A stretch of DNA of 64,000 nt from Lysobacterales bacterium (GCA_016718605.1 JADKCY010000003.1:1116001-1180000), one strand, 5' to 3'; positions 17,098-26,440 are shown, counted from the stretch's first letter. Notes: generated by a model from the letters alone, not told the origin. Made by a program: numbers and translations.

Positions 17098-17139
17098 GTT
17101 TACTCGTGTAATCGTTGTCGAAAGATTACACGCGTAAAC
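17098..17139. promoter_or_regulatory. paired palindromic operator upstream of the BlaI-type repressor
   Basis: The 42-base element is itself an inverted repeat: GTTTAC-T-CGTGTAATC, ten bases, GATTACACG-C-GTAAAC. Each arm is also a near dyad, TTAC-TCGT-GTAA (17100-17111) and TTAC-ACGC-GTAA (17126-17137), with centres 26 bases apart. BlaI/MecI operators typically carry TACA/TGTA half sites in paired copies, so this fits two adjacent repressor dimers covering the promoter of the operon. The core promoter hexamers are not clearly separable from the operator. Confidence 0.8.
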
Positions 17140-17168
17140 AATGCTGTCAAGCGGTGACCGCAAACCCC

Positions 17169-17798
17169 TCAGTCAGTCGTGGCCACCAATTCCCGATCAT
17201 GCCAACGCGCCAGCGCAAGCTGCGCGGTGATGGCACCGCACAGCGCGAGGAACATATCCCATTGGGTGTCCCAGACATCGCCCTGGGTGGCGAGGAAGGC
17301 GTCCGCATCACCGCCCCAGATCAGCGCCGCCCACCATTCGATCATTTCGAAGAAAGCGCTGAAGGCCAGACATGCCGACACCACCAGGTAGAACAACCAA
17401 CCGCCACGGCGCAGCGGTGTGAGGCGCAGCAGTAGTTCGCGCGCCAGGATGGCGGGGATGAAGCCCTGAGCGAAATGACCGAGGCGGTCGTAATGATTGC
17501 GCGCCAGATCGAAGGCGTCCTGAACCCACAAGCCCAGCGGCGTCAGCGCATACGTGTAGGCACCGCCGTAGATGAGAATCAGGCAGTGCACACCGATTAG
17601 CACATACAGCAGGCGCGTCAGCGGAAACCGCGCCCGGGTGGCGACCAGCAAGGGCAAGGCGAGCAGAACCCACATCACTTCCAGCAGCCAAGTCAGGCGA
17701 TCCTGTGCGATCAGAAATGCCGCGATCAACGCGGCGATCAACAGGGCCAGCAGACTGATGAATCCGGTCTTGCCTAGCGATTGAATGCCGGTAGACAT
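17169..17798 (-). CDS. DUF2238 inner-membrane protein (YjdF-like)
   Basis: The 209-residue protein has five or six hydrophobic segments and the DUF2238 signatures: NHYDRLGHFAQGFIPAILAR, SACLAFSAFFEMIEWWAAL and, near the end, ATQGDVWDTQWDMFLALCG. It starts after a good GGAGGC site. E. coli YjdF belongs to this family, whose role is unknown; the conserved acidic and histidine residues lie close to the membrane. The gene follows the pyruvate kinase gene on the same strand at 150 bases and precedes the repressor operon by 75 bases that carry the operator, so it is probably transcribed separately from it. Confidence 0.88.
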   Translation of the reverse strand: MSTGIQSLGKTGFISLLALLIAALIAAFLIAQDRLTWLLEVMWVLLALPLLVATRARFPLTRLLYVLIGVHCLILIYGGAYTYALTPLGLWVQDAFDLARNHYDRLGHFAQGFIPAILARELLLRLTPLRRGGWLFYLVVSACLAFSAFFEMIEWWAALIWGGDADAFLATQGDVWDTQWDMFLALCGAITAQLALARWHDRELVATTD

Positions 17799-17949
17799 CC
17801 GTAGCCTCCGAGGCGAGTGACGTCTGGAGTCTGGACATCTCTGTCCCGAACTTCAATGCGCCGATTGGCCCGCACCCCTTCTGGATTACGCGGCAAGGTC
17901 GGCGGCGATTGCGCAAAGGACACGCGCCGCCGGGCACATGCCGAGCACC

Positions 17950-19422
17950 TCAAAGCTTGCCCAGTCCTTCAGCCACGCCGCCCTCTCCGACGCGCAACAG
18001 TCGCAAGGTGTTCGTCGAGCCATGCTGTTGCATGTGATCGCCCGCGGTGATTACCACGCGGTCACCGACGGCCAGCAAACCGAGACTGAAGAGCTTCTCC
18101 ACGGCCGCACGCGCCGCTTTGCGTGGCGACAGATCACCGCTGTCGAAATCCACCGGATGCACATCGCGCATCATCGACATACGCCGCCGTGCGGCGACGT
18201 GGCGCGACAGGCCGAAGATCGGCACGGCACTGCGAAAGCGCGACAGGTAGCGCGCCGTACCACCCGATTCAGTCAGCGCAATGATGGCCCGCACTTTGAT
18301 GTGTTCTGCCAGGAACATGGCGCCCATCGCGATAGCCTGATCGACGTGTGCCAGATGTTCTTGTGCGGAACCAAAATCGGCGACGGTCTTGAACTGACGC
18401 TCTGCACCCAGACAGATGCGCGCCATCGCTTCGATGGCCTTTTGCGGCCACGCCCCGGAAGCGGATTCAGCCGACAGCATTACCGCGTCGGTACCATCAA
18501 TCACCGAGTTGGCCACATCGAGGACTTCAGCGCGTGTCGGGATCGGATTGTCGACCATCGACTGCAGCATCTGCGTAGCAGTAATCACCACGCGACCGCG
18601 CTCCACCGCTTCGCGGATGATGGTCTTCTGCAGTCCCGGCAATTCCGCATCGCCGATTTCCACGCCCAGATCCCCGCGCGCGACCATCACCACCTCGCTG
18701 GCATCGACGATCTCGCGCAGGTTCGTAATTGCCTCGGCACGCTCGATCTTGGCCACCATCTGTGCGTTGCTGCCCGCAGCCCGCGCCAGCGTGCGGGCTT
18801 CTTCGATATCCGCCGCACTGCGACAGAAACTGATGGCGATGAAGTCGACACCCAGTTCGGCAGCGGTGCGGATGTCGGCGCGATCCTTGTCGGTCAACGC
18901 ACCCAGTGACAGGCCACCACCAAGGCGGTTCAGCCCCTTGCGGTCAGAGAGTGGACCATCGGTGATGGCGCGGGTGTGGATCTCCTGGCCTTCGACGCTC
19001 AGCACTTCCAGAGCGATCAGGCCATCGTCAAGCAATAGCGTGTCGCCGACCCGCACATCCTGTGGCAAGCCGAGATAGCTGCAGCCCACCCGTGTCTCAT
19101 CGCCCGGGGGCGCATCAACGCGACAGTCCAACACGAAGGACTGGCCACTCTTGAGTTGGACCTTCTGATTGGCAAATTTCTCGACACGAATCTTCGGTCC
19201 GCCAAGGTCCGCAAGAATGCCGATTTCGCGTCCGAACTTGGTCGCCAATTCGCGCACTGCATTGGCACGAATACGATGGTGCTCGGCGGTGCCATGCGAA
19301 AAATTGAGTCGCACCACATTCACCCCGGCAGCCAGCACGGCTTCCAGCACGCCGGGCGCGTCGGTGGCGGGGCCTAGGGTGGCGAGAATTTTGGTGCGAC
19401 GAAGCTCGGGATTGGGGCTCAT
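17950..19422 (-). CDS. pyk: pyruvate kinase
   Basis: From the ATG at 19422 (MSPNPELRRTKILATLGPAT) the enzyme has 490 residues, the usual length. The catalytic barrel shows NVVRLNFSHG, ADLGGPKIRVEKF and the signature MVAKIERAEAITNLREI with the active-site lysine, then MVARGDLGVEIG and VITATQMLQSM. The B domain lies at about 70-170 and the C domain from about 345. The reaction is phosphoenolpyruvate + ADP to pyruvate + ATP, the last step of glycolysis. Longer upstream starts add a basic stretch absent from the family. The gene lies downstream of the amidohydrolase gene but beyond its terminator, so it has its own promoter. Confidence 0.96.
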   Translation of the reverse strand: MSPNPELRRTKILATLGPATDAPGVLEAVLAAGVNVVRLNFSHGTAEHHRIRANAVRELATKFGREIGILADLGGPKIRVEKFANQKVQLKSGQSFVLDCRVDAPPGDETRVGCSYLGLPQDVRVGDTLLLDDGLIALEVLSVEGQEIHTRAITDGPLSDRKGLNRLGGGLSLGALTDKDRADIRTAAELGVDFIAISFCRSAADIEEARTLARAAGSNAQMVAKIERAEAITNLREIVDASEVVMVARGDLGVEIGDAELPGLQKTIIREAVERGRVVITATQMLQSMVDNPIPTRAEVLDVANSVIDGTDAVMLSAESASGAWPQKAIEAMARICLGAERQFKTVADFGSAQEHLAHVDQAIAMGAMFLAEHIKVRAIIALTESGGTARYLSRFRSAVPIFGLSRHVAARRRMSMMRDVHPVDFDSGDLSPRKAARAAVEKLFSLGLLAVGDRVVITAGDHMQQHGSTNTLRLLRVGEGGVAEGLGKL

Positions 19423-19493
19423 GCGAATGACTCGGTCGATGTGATCGTCCCGAGTGTACCGATGACGCATTGCGATGCGCACTGGTATTGATG

Positions 19494-19527
19494 AAAAAAA
19501 TCCCGCTCGACAAGGCTTCGAGCGGGA
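19494..19527 (-). terminator. rho-independent terminator of the amidohydrolase gene
   Basis: A perfect 10-base stem (TCCCGCTCGA / TCGAGCGGGA) with a 7-base loop is followed on the minus strand by seven T residues. It begins about 40 bases after the stop of the minus-strand amidohydrolase gene and before the pyruvate kinase start. Confidence 0.9.
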
Positions 19528-19566
19528 TTGGTCTAGCAGTGGTTTGCTATTGGACTTTCAGTGGTA

Positions 19567-22500
19567 TCAATGCGTATGCGCCACGCCCGACTTCGGGCAG
19601 TGACACGGCATGGTCGGGCCGTACTCCAATCCGAAGCTGCGACTCTCTCCATGCCGTTGCCAATAGAACTGTGGCGCGAGCGCACCGCGTCCACCGACTT
19701 CCGCCATGTCCTGCGTCACGTCAAACAAGCGACCGCCCACCATCACCATCACGGTCGACGCACTGTGGCGGATGTCGTCCAGTGGATTGTCACTCAGCAC
19801 GATCAGGTCGGCCTTTTTCCCGACTTCGAGAGAACCCAGTTGCTTGCCGAATCCGATTTCATCCGCACCATCGATGGTCGCCGCACGCAGGGCTTCGAAG
19901 TTGCTGAAGCCGCCCTGAGTCAGCATCCAGATTTCCCAGTGTGGCGCGAGCCCTTGCAACTGGCCATGCCCACCGATCTGGATCTTGACGCCCGCATCGC
20001 GCAGCGTCTTGGCGGCCTTGGCGACGTCGATGTGGTAGTAGTCCCAGTCTGGCGCGGTCTCGCGACGAATGCTGCGCGCATCCAGCGTCTCTTTCGGGAA
20101 AAAACGGTTGAGGCGCGGCTCTTCCCACACCTTGTCGCGGGCATACCACCAGTACTCACCAGACAAACCGCCATAGCTGACGACCAAGGTCGGCGTGTTC
20201 CGCACATCGGTGGCCTTCCACAGATTGATCACATCGCCATACAAGGGCGCGATCGGCAGGTTGTGCTCGATGGTGGTCACGCCATCCAGCACCATGGTCA
20301 GGTTGTGGAAGAAGGTGGAACCGCCTTCCTCGACGACCAGCATGCCCAGCTCGCGTGCGGCTTGATTGATCTGCTGACGCTGATCGCGACGCGGCTGGTT
20401 GTAGCTCTTCACGCTGAACGCGCCATTTGACTGCATACGACGCAGATGCGAGCGCGCATCGTCCAGCGAGTTGACCACCGCTTTGAAATCGCCGTCGGCG
20501 CCATACAGGATGGTGCCGGTGGAAAACACGCGGGGTCCGACCATCTCGCCTGCCTGCACCAACTCGGCCTGCGAGAACACGAACTCCGTCGTGGCCGAGG
20601 GATCGTGCATGGCCGTGATGCCGAAGGCGAGATTGGCGTAGTAGGCCCAGTTTTGCTGTGGGATCACGCCCTGTCCGAAATGTGCCGCGTGCGCGTGGGC
20701 GTCGACAATGCCGGGCATCACGGTCTTGCCCGTGGCATCGATCATCCGCGCGCCCTCAGGCACCGGCACACTGCCACTCGGGCCCACCGCGACAATCTGG
20801 TCGCCTTCCACAATCAACGTGGCGTCCTCGATCACTTCCTGAGTCTTTTCAGCATCGCGCATGGTGATGATCCGCGCATGCATGAACGCCACCCGCTCGT
20901 TGGGTCGATACACCGGCAACTGCAAGCCCAGGGACACACCACGCGCGTCTGCAGGCTTGGGCAGCGTCTTTGGCGCATCCGGCAGAAAGCCGAAGGCGTC
21001 CTTCAGGTTGCGGGTGAAGTACTCGTCCCCCACCATCCAGTGCACGGCTGAACTATCTGCCGACCAGTGCAGGTAGCTACCGACATCGGCGGTGATCCGC
21101 GTCACCGGAATCGCCTTGCTGTCCTTGGACAGTTCGATGCTGCCACCGGTTTGCGGCAGCGGTGCCAAGTAGGCATTGAACAATTCGTTGAACACCACCC
21201 ATTGACCGTCCGGGCTGATGATCAGGTTGTCGGCGTACTTGAGCTTGAAGACCTCGCGCGGCTCTTCACCATGCAAGCCGACGGACATCAGCTTCTTCGA
21301 CAGTCCGCCGCCGACCAGATAGTAGATACGCGTGCCATCGGCGCTGAACTGTGGTTCGTAGCCATCCTTGGCGACCTGCACCGGCTCGCCGCCTTCGGCA
21401 GGCATCCAAAACACTCCACGCTCGCGCGCCCACAGACTGCCGGTCAGCGCGCTGCCGGCCGAACGCGCAAACACGACCTTGCTGGCATCGCGCGAAAAAC
21501 GCGGGCTGTAGAAGAATCCGGGCTGGGCGTTCAGCTGTCGGCGCTCGCCGCTGGCCAGATCCAGCGCCATCAACTGCACCAGGCTATCGTCGGCCCAGCG
21601 GGTGTAAAGCACGGTTTGCCCGTCAGCACTGAAGCTCGGTTGATATTCGAAGTAGCCGGTGTCAATGGTCAGCCGCTGCGACTGACCGTCGGGCAAGGTG
21701 CGCCGATACAGCTTGCCTGCCGCATGGAAAATCACTGTCTGCCCATCGGGACTGGTGGCCACATCGCGGATCATCTTCGGCGTGAAGCTGCCGTCCGGTA
21801 GGGTCTGCGCAAAGCGCAACGGCTCGGTCACGGTCTGGTCCACTTGCGCGGTAAACGCAATGCGCTCCGCTTCGCCACTGGCGACATGAATCTTCCACAA
21901 GCCGCCCTGCGCCCAGATCACCACCTGGCTGCTGTCGGGTGTCCAGTCGAAACCCGGATAGGGGCCGAAAATCGCCCAAGCTTCCTGTTGATCGTGGTTC
22001 AAGCCATCCCAGACCGGACGGATCTCACCGCTTTCCAGATCCATCACATGCAAGACCGATTTTTCCCGCACCCGACGCACGAAGGCCAGCGACTTGCCAT
22101 CGGGCGAAGGCTGCGGTCGTACCGCACCGCCCGCACCGCTGAGCAGCAGGTCGGTTTCACCGGTCTCGCGGTCCAATCGCTTGATGGCGTAGATGCCATC
22201 GTGGGGGTTCTTGTTGTACTGGAAGAACGGACCGGCGGTGACGTCTTCCGAGTAGTAGACGTAACGCCCATCCGGGCTAATCGCCGGCTCGCCCAAATCC
22301 TGTTGATCGTTTTTCTGCTGGGTCAATTGCAGGCCGCTACCGCCGCTGCGGTGGTACATCCACAACTCACCGGCGCCGAGCGAACGCTGTCCGGTGAAAT
22401 GCTTACGCGCGATCAGGTAATCGCCATCCGGCGTCCACTCGGCATTGTTGGTCAAGCGGAAATCTTCGTTGGTGACCGCGACCGGATCGCCACCCGACAA

Positions 22501-22869
22501 GGCCATACGCCAGATGTTGTTGCCGCCGCCACGATCCGAGGTGAACGACACTTCGCGACCATCCGGCGAAAAACGTGGCTGCACATCAAATGCCAAACCT
22601 TGCGTCACGCGCTTTGCCTCGCCGCCAGTCATCGGCAGCAGGTATAGATCCCCCAAAAGGTCGAACACCAACTGCTGTCCGTCGGGACTGACATCGACAC
22701 TCATCCAAGTGCCTTCGCTGGTCGAAAAACGTACCTGCTTGGTCTCGCCATGCGCCGCGTTCACGTCCCACTTCGGCTCAGCCTCAGGCTTTGCCGCCTG
22801 CACCGCTGTGCTGCCGATGACTGCGGACAGCCCCAGACTCAATGCACCAAACAACGGTTTCAATCGCAT
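19567..22869 (-). CDS. exported amidohydrolase with N-terminal TolB-like beta-propeller
   Basis: The ATG at 22869 follows GGGGAG and opens a signal peptide (MRLKPLFGALSLGLSAVIG, cleavage at VQA-A); 1100 residues. Residues 50-650 hold many PD40/TolB-like blades (SPDGQQLVF, SPDGREVSFTSDRGG, SADGQTVLYTRWADD). From about 690 an amidohydrolase domain follows, with MPGIVDAHAHAAHFG (HxH metal site), IEHNLPIAPLY, a further histidine in IGGHGQLQG, and the closing LGSLEVGKKADLIVLSDNP. This propeller-amidohydrolase architecture is common in secreted or periplasmic enzymes of Xanthomonadales and related bacteria. The substrate is unknown; an imidazolonepropionase- or dipeptidase-like activity is possible. 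The protein ends GVAHTH. It stands alone with its own terminator. Confidence 0.9.
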   Translation of the reverse strand: MRLKPLFGALSLGLSAVIGSTAVQAAKPEAEPKWDVNAAHGETKQVRFSTSEGTWMSVDVSPDGQQLVFDLLGDLYLLPMTGGEAKRVTQGLAFDVQPRFSPDGREVSFTSDRGGGNNIWRMALSGGDPVAVTNEDFRLTNNAEWTPDGDYLIARKHFTGQRSLGAGELWMYHRSGGSGLQLTQQKNDQQDLGEPAISPDGRYVYYSEDVTAGPFFQYNKNPHDGIYAIKRLDRETGETDLLLSGAGGAVRPQPSPDGKSLAFVRRVREKSVLHVMDLESGEIRPVWDGLNHDQQEAWAIFGPYPGFDWTPDSSQVVIWAQGGLWKIHVASGEAERIAFTAQVDQTVTEPLRFAQTLPDGSFTPKMIRDVATSPDGQTVIFHAAGKLYRRTLPDGQSQRLTIDTGYFEYQPSFSADGQTVLYTRWADDSLVQLMALDLASGERRQLNAQPGFFYSPRFSRDASKVVFARSAGSALTGSLWARERGVFWMPAEGGEPVQVAKDGYEPQFSADGTRIYYLVGGGLSKKLMSVGLHGEEPREVFKLKYADNLIISPDGQWVVFNELFNAYLAPLPQTGGSIELSKDSKAIPVTRITADVGSYLHWSADSSAVHWMVGDEYFTRNLKDAFGFLPDAPKTLPKPADARGVSLGLQLPVYRPNERVAFMHARIITMRDAEKTQEVIEDATLIVEGDQIVAVGPSGSVPVPEGARMIDATGKTVMPGIVDAHAHAAHFGQGVIPQQNWAYYANLAFGITAMHDPSATTEFVFSQAELVQAGEMVGPRVFSTGTILYGADGDFKAVVNSLDDARSHLRRMQSNGAFSVKSYNQPRRDQRQQINQAARELGMLVVEEGGSTFFHNLTMVLDGVTTIEHNLPIAPLYGDVINLWKATDVRNTPTLVVSYGGLSGEYWWYARDKVWEEPRLNRFFPKETLDARSIRRETAPDWDYYHIDVAKAAKTLRDAGVKIQIGGHGQLQGLAPHWEIWMLTQGGFSNFEALRAATIDGADEIGFGKQLGSLEVGKKADLIVLSDNPLDDIRHSASTVMVMVGGRLFDVTQDMAEVGGRGALAPQFYWQRHGESRSFGLEYGPTMPCHCPKSGVAHTH

Positions 22870-22990
22870 AACGAACTCCCCTTCGTGATCAGGGGAGCGT
22901 AACGCAGGCAGCGAGGAGCGCAAGCTGCTGATGGTCATGGGCGGCGGGAGCAAGCCGCGGTTTCACGCCAGAAGGCACTAGACTTCGCAC

Positions 22991-23833
22991 ATGGCAATCG
23001 AACCTCTCAACCACGCCGCCGAAACCTCCACACTCGGCAAACCCGTTACGTATGGCGACCATTACGACCCCGGTCTGCTGTTTCCGATTCCGCGCGCGCG
23101 TAATCGGCAAGCGCTCGGCATCAACGACGCCGCGCTGCCGTTCCGCGGCGTCGATATCTGGAATGGCTACGAACTTTCCTGGTTGAACCTTCGCGGCAAG
23201 CCGCAGGTTGCCGTGGCGCGCTTCGACGTACCCGCGGAGTCGCCGAACCTGATTGAATCAAAGTCGTTCAAACTGTATCTCAACGGCTTCAATCAGACGC
23301 GAATGGCATCGATACAGGCGGTACAACAGCGTCTGATCGACGATTTGTCGCACGCGGCTGGTGCCCGAATCGCAGTGGAACTGATCGACTTGCAGGCACT
23401 CGAAGGAGCCGCTCTGCAGGCGCTGCCGGGCGATTGCATCGATGCGTTGGATTTCGACATCGATGCCTTTTCCAACCCCGATCAACACGCGCTGCAGTGC
23501 GCTGACGCGATTGTCGATGAGTGTCTGGTATCGCATCTGCTGAAATCCAACTGCCCGGTCACCGGCCAGCCAGACTGGGCCAGCGTGCAGATCGCCTACC
23601 AGGGGCCGCGACTCGATCGCGAGGCCTTGCTGCGCTACCTGATCGCGTTCCGGCAACACAACGACTTCCACGAACACTGTGTCGAGCGCATCTGGCTGGA
23701 TCTGTGGCGACAGTGCCGCCCCACCCGGTTGACCGTGTATGCGCGCTACACCCGACGCGGCGGACTGGACATCAATCCCTGGCGCAGCAGTGAACCCGGC
23801 CAACCGGACAATTCGCGCGGACCAAGACAGTAG
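22991..23833 (+). CDS. queF: NADPH-dependent 7-cyano-7-deazaguanine reductase, long form
   Basis: The 280-residue length and two-lobed layout match the long (E. coli-type) QueF. The nucleotide-binding ESKSFKLYLNGFNQTR block is at about residues 89-104. The catalytic Cys188 and Asp195 lie in NCPVTGQPDWASVQI, equivalent to C190 and D197 of E. coli. The closing HNDFHEHCVERIWLDL is also present. It reduces preQ0 to preQ1, the step of queuosine biosynthesis before insertion into tRNA. No other queuosine genes are in the window. It is divergent from the amidohydrolase gene. Confidence 0.96.
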   Translation: MAIEPLNHAAETSTLGKPVTYGDHYDPGLLFPIPRARNRQALGINDAALPFRGVDIWNGYELSWLNLRGKPQVAVARFDVPAESPNLIESKSFKLYLNGFNQTRMASIQAVQQRLIDDLSHAAGARIAVELIDLQALEGAALQALPGDCIDALDFDIDAFSNPDQHALQCADAIVDECLVSHLLKSNCPVTGQPDWASVQIAYQGPRLDREALLRYLIAFRQHNDFHEHCVERIWLDLWRQCRPTRLTVYARYTRRGGLDINPWRSSEPGQPDNSRGPRQ

Positions 23834-23943
23834 TGCTGTCGGGAAACTCCTGACGATGGCGAGCGTGTTCTGCGCGGCGCGGCACAGTCCGACCGACGGC
23901 CGCCCGCGCTACACTTTGTACCGTCCTCCTGCGGAGAGCCGCC

Positions 23944-24246
23944 ATGAACAGCGTCTCGTCCATCGCCACTTCCGGCATCAGCACCGCCCAGCTCGCCTTG
24001 GGTGTGGCGGCCAACAACATTGCCAATGCCCAGACCGCTGGTTACGCGCGGCAACAGGTGGTGGCACTGTCACAGAATGGCGGCGGCGTGCGCGGCTCGG
24101 TGACCGAAGCACCGGGCAACCCGTTTGGCGACTACACCGCCGATTTGTTGAACGCCAAATCCGCCAGCTATGCCGTCAAGGCGAACATGGTCAGCCTGAA
24201 AACCCAGGATGAGTTACTGGGCAGGTTGCTGGATGTGACGGCCTGA
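23944..24246 (+). CDS. miniature flagellar rod/hook-like protein
   Basis: The 100-residue protein starts MNSVSSIATSGISTAQLALG and continues VAANNIANAQTAGYARQQV, which is the N-terminal signature of flagellar rod and hook proteins (FlgB/C/E/F/G). Its end, VKANMVSLKTQDELLGRLLD, matches the C-terminal signature of the same family. The large central domain of true rod or hook subunits is missing: only about 40 residues join the two. A GGAGAG ribosome site precedes the ATG. No other flagellar gene is in the window. It could be a stand-alone coiled-coil protein of the rod type or a remnant; the intact frame and good start favour a working gene. Confidence 0.75.
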   Translation: MNSVSSIATSGISTAQLALGVAANNIANAQTAGYARQQVVALSQNGGGVRGSVTEAPGNPFGDYTADLLNAKSASYAVKANMVSLKTQDELLGRLLDVTA

Positions 24247-24307
24247 GTGTCTGCGTTCGTGGCAGCGGTCGAGAATCTTCCAATCCACCTCGCTCAAGAC
24301 CAAACGC

Positions 24308-24865
24308 TCAGGACAATCGCCGCCCTGCATTGCTGTGCCCGCACAGGGGCCGCGGCAGTACCCCTTCGTGTTCGAGCAGCCAGCGCTTGCGCTCAATGCC
24401 TCCGGCGTAACCGGTGAGTTGCCCATTGGCACCGATCACACGGTGACAAGGCAGGATGAGACCCACAGGATTGGCGCCGTTGGCAGAACCCACTGCGCGT
24501 GCGCTGCCTGCGCAACCCAGATGTTCTGCCAGACGCGCGTAGCTCCAAGCCTGCCCGACGGGAATCGCGCGCAGGCCGCTCCACACAGATTGTTGAAACG
24601 GGCTGCCTGCGGTCACGACGGCAAGCGCCACCAAGGCCTGCAAGTCACCGCCAAAGTACGCCCGCAGTGCGCGCAGCGCGGCACTCTCGCCTGCGGCGTC
24701 GAGCATTTTCCAACCACCCTTGGCGTACTGCCGATCGAGCAGTCGATGCATGCGTTCGTCGAAGTCCCACCAGTCCAGCGCACGCACATTCGCCTGCGTA
24801 TCGCACAACAGGATCAGTTTGCCGATGGGTGTAGCAAGGGTTTCGCGATACAGCTCAAGTGACAT
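24308..24865 (-). CDS. ogt: methylated-DNA--[protein]-cysteine S-methyltransferase
   Basis: From the ATG at 24865 (MSLELYRETLATPIGKLIL) the protein has 185 residues. The C-terminal domain has the helix-turn-helix region SYARLAEHLGCAGSARAVGS, the Asn hinge in NGANPVGLILP and the acceptor cysteine in PCHRVIG, then the closing LTGYAGGIERKRWLLEHE. It repairs O6-alkylguanine and O4-alkylthymine by irreversible transfer of the alkyl group to that cysteine. The start lies inside the end of the Ada-AlkA gene (11-base overlap), so the two are translated from one message as an alkylation-repair operon. Confidence 0.95.
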   Translation of the reverse strand: MSLELYRETLATPIGKLILLCDTQANVRALDWWDFDERMHRLLDRQYAKGGWKMLDAAGESAALRALRAYFGGDLQALVALAVVTAGSPFQQSVWSGLRAIPVGQAWSYARLAEHLGCAGSARAVGSANGANPVGLILPCHRVIGANGQLTGYAGGIERKRWLLEHEGVLPRPLCGHSNAGRRLS

Positions 24866-26333
24866 GCGTTGGCTCCTTGTTGAAACGGGCGAAAACCGTA
24901 TCGCTCGCCCAGAGATGTTGTGCCGCATAGGCGCGCCAGGGCCGCCAGGCTTCGGCGCGCGAACGCAACGTGGCCACAGCCATTCGCGGCTGATCTGCCG
25001 ATGTCATCGCCCGCAACAACCCGATATCGCTGGCGGGAAAGGCATCCGGTTCGCGCAGTCCACGCAGTGCGATGTAATTGGCACTCCAGTCACCAATGCC
25101 CGGGCGGGACAGGAGCTGCTGGAGGGAATCCTGCAATGACCGGCCACGCTGCTGGATCGCCGCTGGTTCTGCCTGATGCTGGATCCACTTCAGGATCGCG
25201 AGGCGTCGCGCCTGCGGCATGCGCAGTCCGGGCAAATCTGATGCGTCAATTTGGGCCGGCGCTGGTAGCACTCGGGACAATCCCCAAGGCAAGTCGCTGC
25301 ACTCGAGCGCGCAGGCGTCCAGCAAGACTTCGCCAAGATGGCGCGCCGCTGTGACCGTAATCTGCTGGCCCAACAGTGCACGCAGCCCGCATTCGAACAC
25401 CGACCACGCACCGGGCACGCGCAATCCCGGCCGCGCAGCCAGCCGTGGCGACAAGTCGGGATCTGCCCGCAAATGAGCTTCAATGGTGGGCAAATCCGCA
25501 TCCAGATCGAACAGGCGTCGCACGTTGCGTAGCAGGGTTGGCAGATGCGCTGCGCTGACGCCATGCCATTCGATCTGCAAAGCACGGCGTGCCGCCAGGT
25601 GACTGATCTGGATCGCGCCTACACCACCATCGAAGCACACCGCGCGGCGATAGCAATCCGCCTCCACCGACTCCATGCCGCGCCACGCTCGCAGGCGCAG
25701 AAAGTTGAGCATCGCCGTCCAATCGTAGTCACCCCGATAGCCCAGACGCAGTGGCAGGCCCTGCTTGGCAACACCCTCTCTGCGTAGCCGACTCGGCGCG
25801 TGACCGTGAACCGACAGGAAATGCTCATTGAAGCGACGCAGGCTGCGGTAACCCGCCGCCAGGGCGATATCTGAGATCGGCAGCCGACTGTCGTGCAACA
25901 GTTGCTTGGCCAGCAGTAGGCGTTGGGTTTGCCACATCGCCATGGGGGTAACGCCAAGCTCACGCTGAAACAACCGACTCAATTGACGTGTGCTCAAACC
26001 CACTGTCTTGGCAAGCGCTGACACACCACCGCGCTCCATGATGCCGTCCGACAGCAGTGCCAGCGCACGACCGAGTGACGAGTCACTATCCCGCATCGGC
26101 CATTGCGCCGGCGCAAGCTCGGGCCGACAGCGCAAGCAAGGTCGACATCCTGCATGTTCAGCGGCCGCAGCAGTCGCATGAAAACTGCAATGTTCGCGTC
26201 GCGGGGTCCTAGCGGGGCAGATCGGACGGCAATACACGCCGGTCGTGTGTACCGCCACAAAAAAACGCCCGTCCGCCGTGACATCACGACTGATCAACTG
26301 GCGGTAGCAGGTGTCCGCATCGAGTGAGGGCAT
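24855..26333 (-). CDS. Ada-like regulator fused to AlkA DNA-3-methyladenine glycosylase II
   Basis: From the ATG at 26333 (MPSLDADTCYRQLISRD) the protein has 492 residues. Residues 10-75 form the Ada metal-binding domain with the four-cysteine set VYCRPICPARTP and GCRPCLRCRPE. Residues 90-190 are an AraC-type helix-turn-helix (LSTRQLSRLFQRELG, ISDIALAAGYRSLRRFNEHF). From about 195 the AlkA N-terminal lobe follows, then the HhH-GPD glycosylase fold (RALLGQQITVTAARHL, and the LSRPGIGDWSANYIALRGL hairpin with its catalytic Asp downstream in FPASDIGLLRA). It thus joins a methyl-phosphotriester sensor/activator to base-excision repair of alkylated bases. The O6-methyltransferase part of classic Ada is supplied by the overlapping ogt gene. 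Confidence 0.95.
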   Translation of the reverse strand: MPSLDADTCYRQLISRDVTADGRFFVAVHTTGVYCRPICPARTPRREHCSFHATAAAAEHAGCRPCLRCRPELAPAQWPMRDSDSSLGRALALLSDGIMERGGVSALAKTVGLSTRQLSRLFQRELGVTPMAMWQTQRLLLAKQLLHDSRLPISDIALAAGYRSLRRFNEHFLSVHGHAPSRLRREGVAKQGLPLRLGYRGDYDWTAMLNFLRLRAWRGMESVEADCYRRAVCFDGGVGAIQISHLAARRALQIEWHGVSAAHLPTLLRNVRRLFDLDADLPTIEAHLRADPDLSPRLAARPGLRVPGAWSVFECGLRALLGQQITVTAARHLGEVLLDACALECSDLPWGLSRVLPAPAQIDASDLPGLRMPQARRLAILKWIQHQAEPAAIQQRGRSLQDSLQQLLSRPGIGDWSANYIALRGLREPDAFPASDIGLLRAMTSADQPRMAVATLRSRAEAWRPWRAYAAQHLWASDTVFARFNKEPTHVT

Positions 26334-26440
26334 GGCAGCGTGGCTGTGCAACAGGAGGACGCCAGCTTGCCACGTTGGGCGCCTGTCGACTCGCGGAAAT
26401 CGGACGCGATTTCGCCCACCCGAGACAGCTCGACAGCCTC

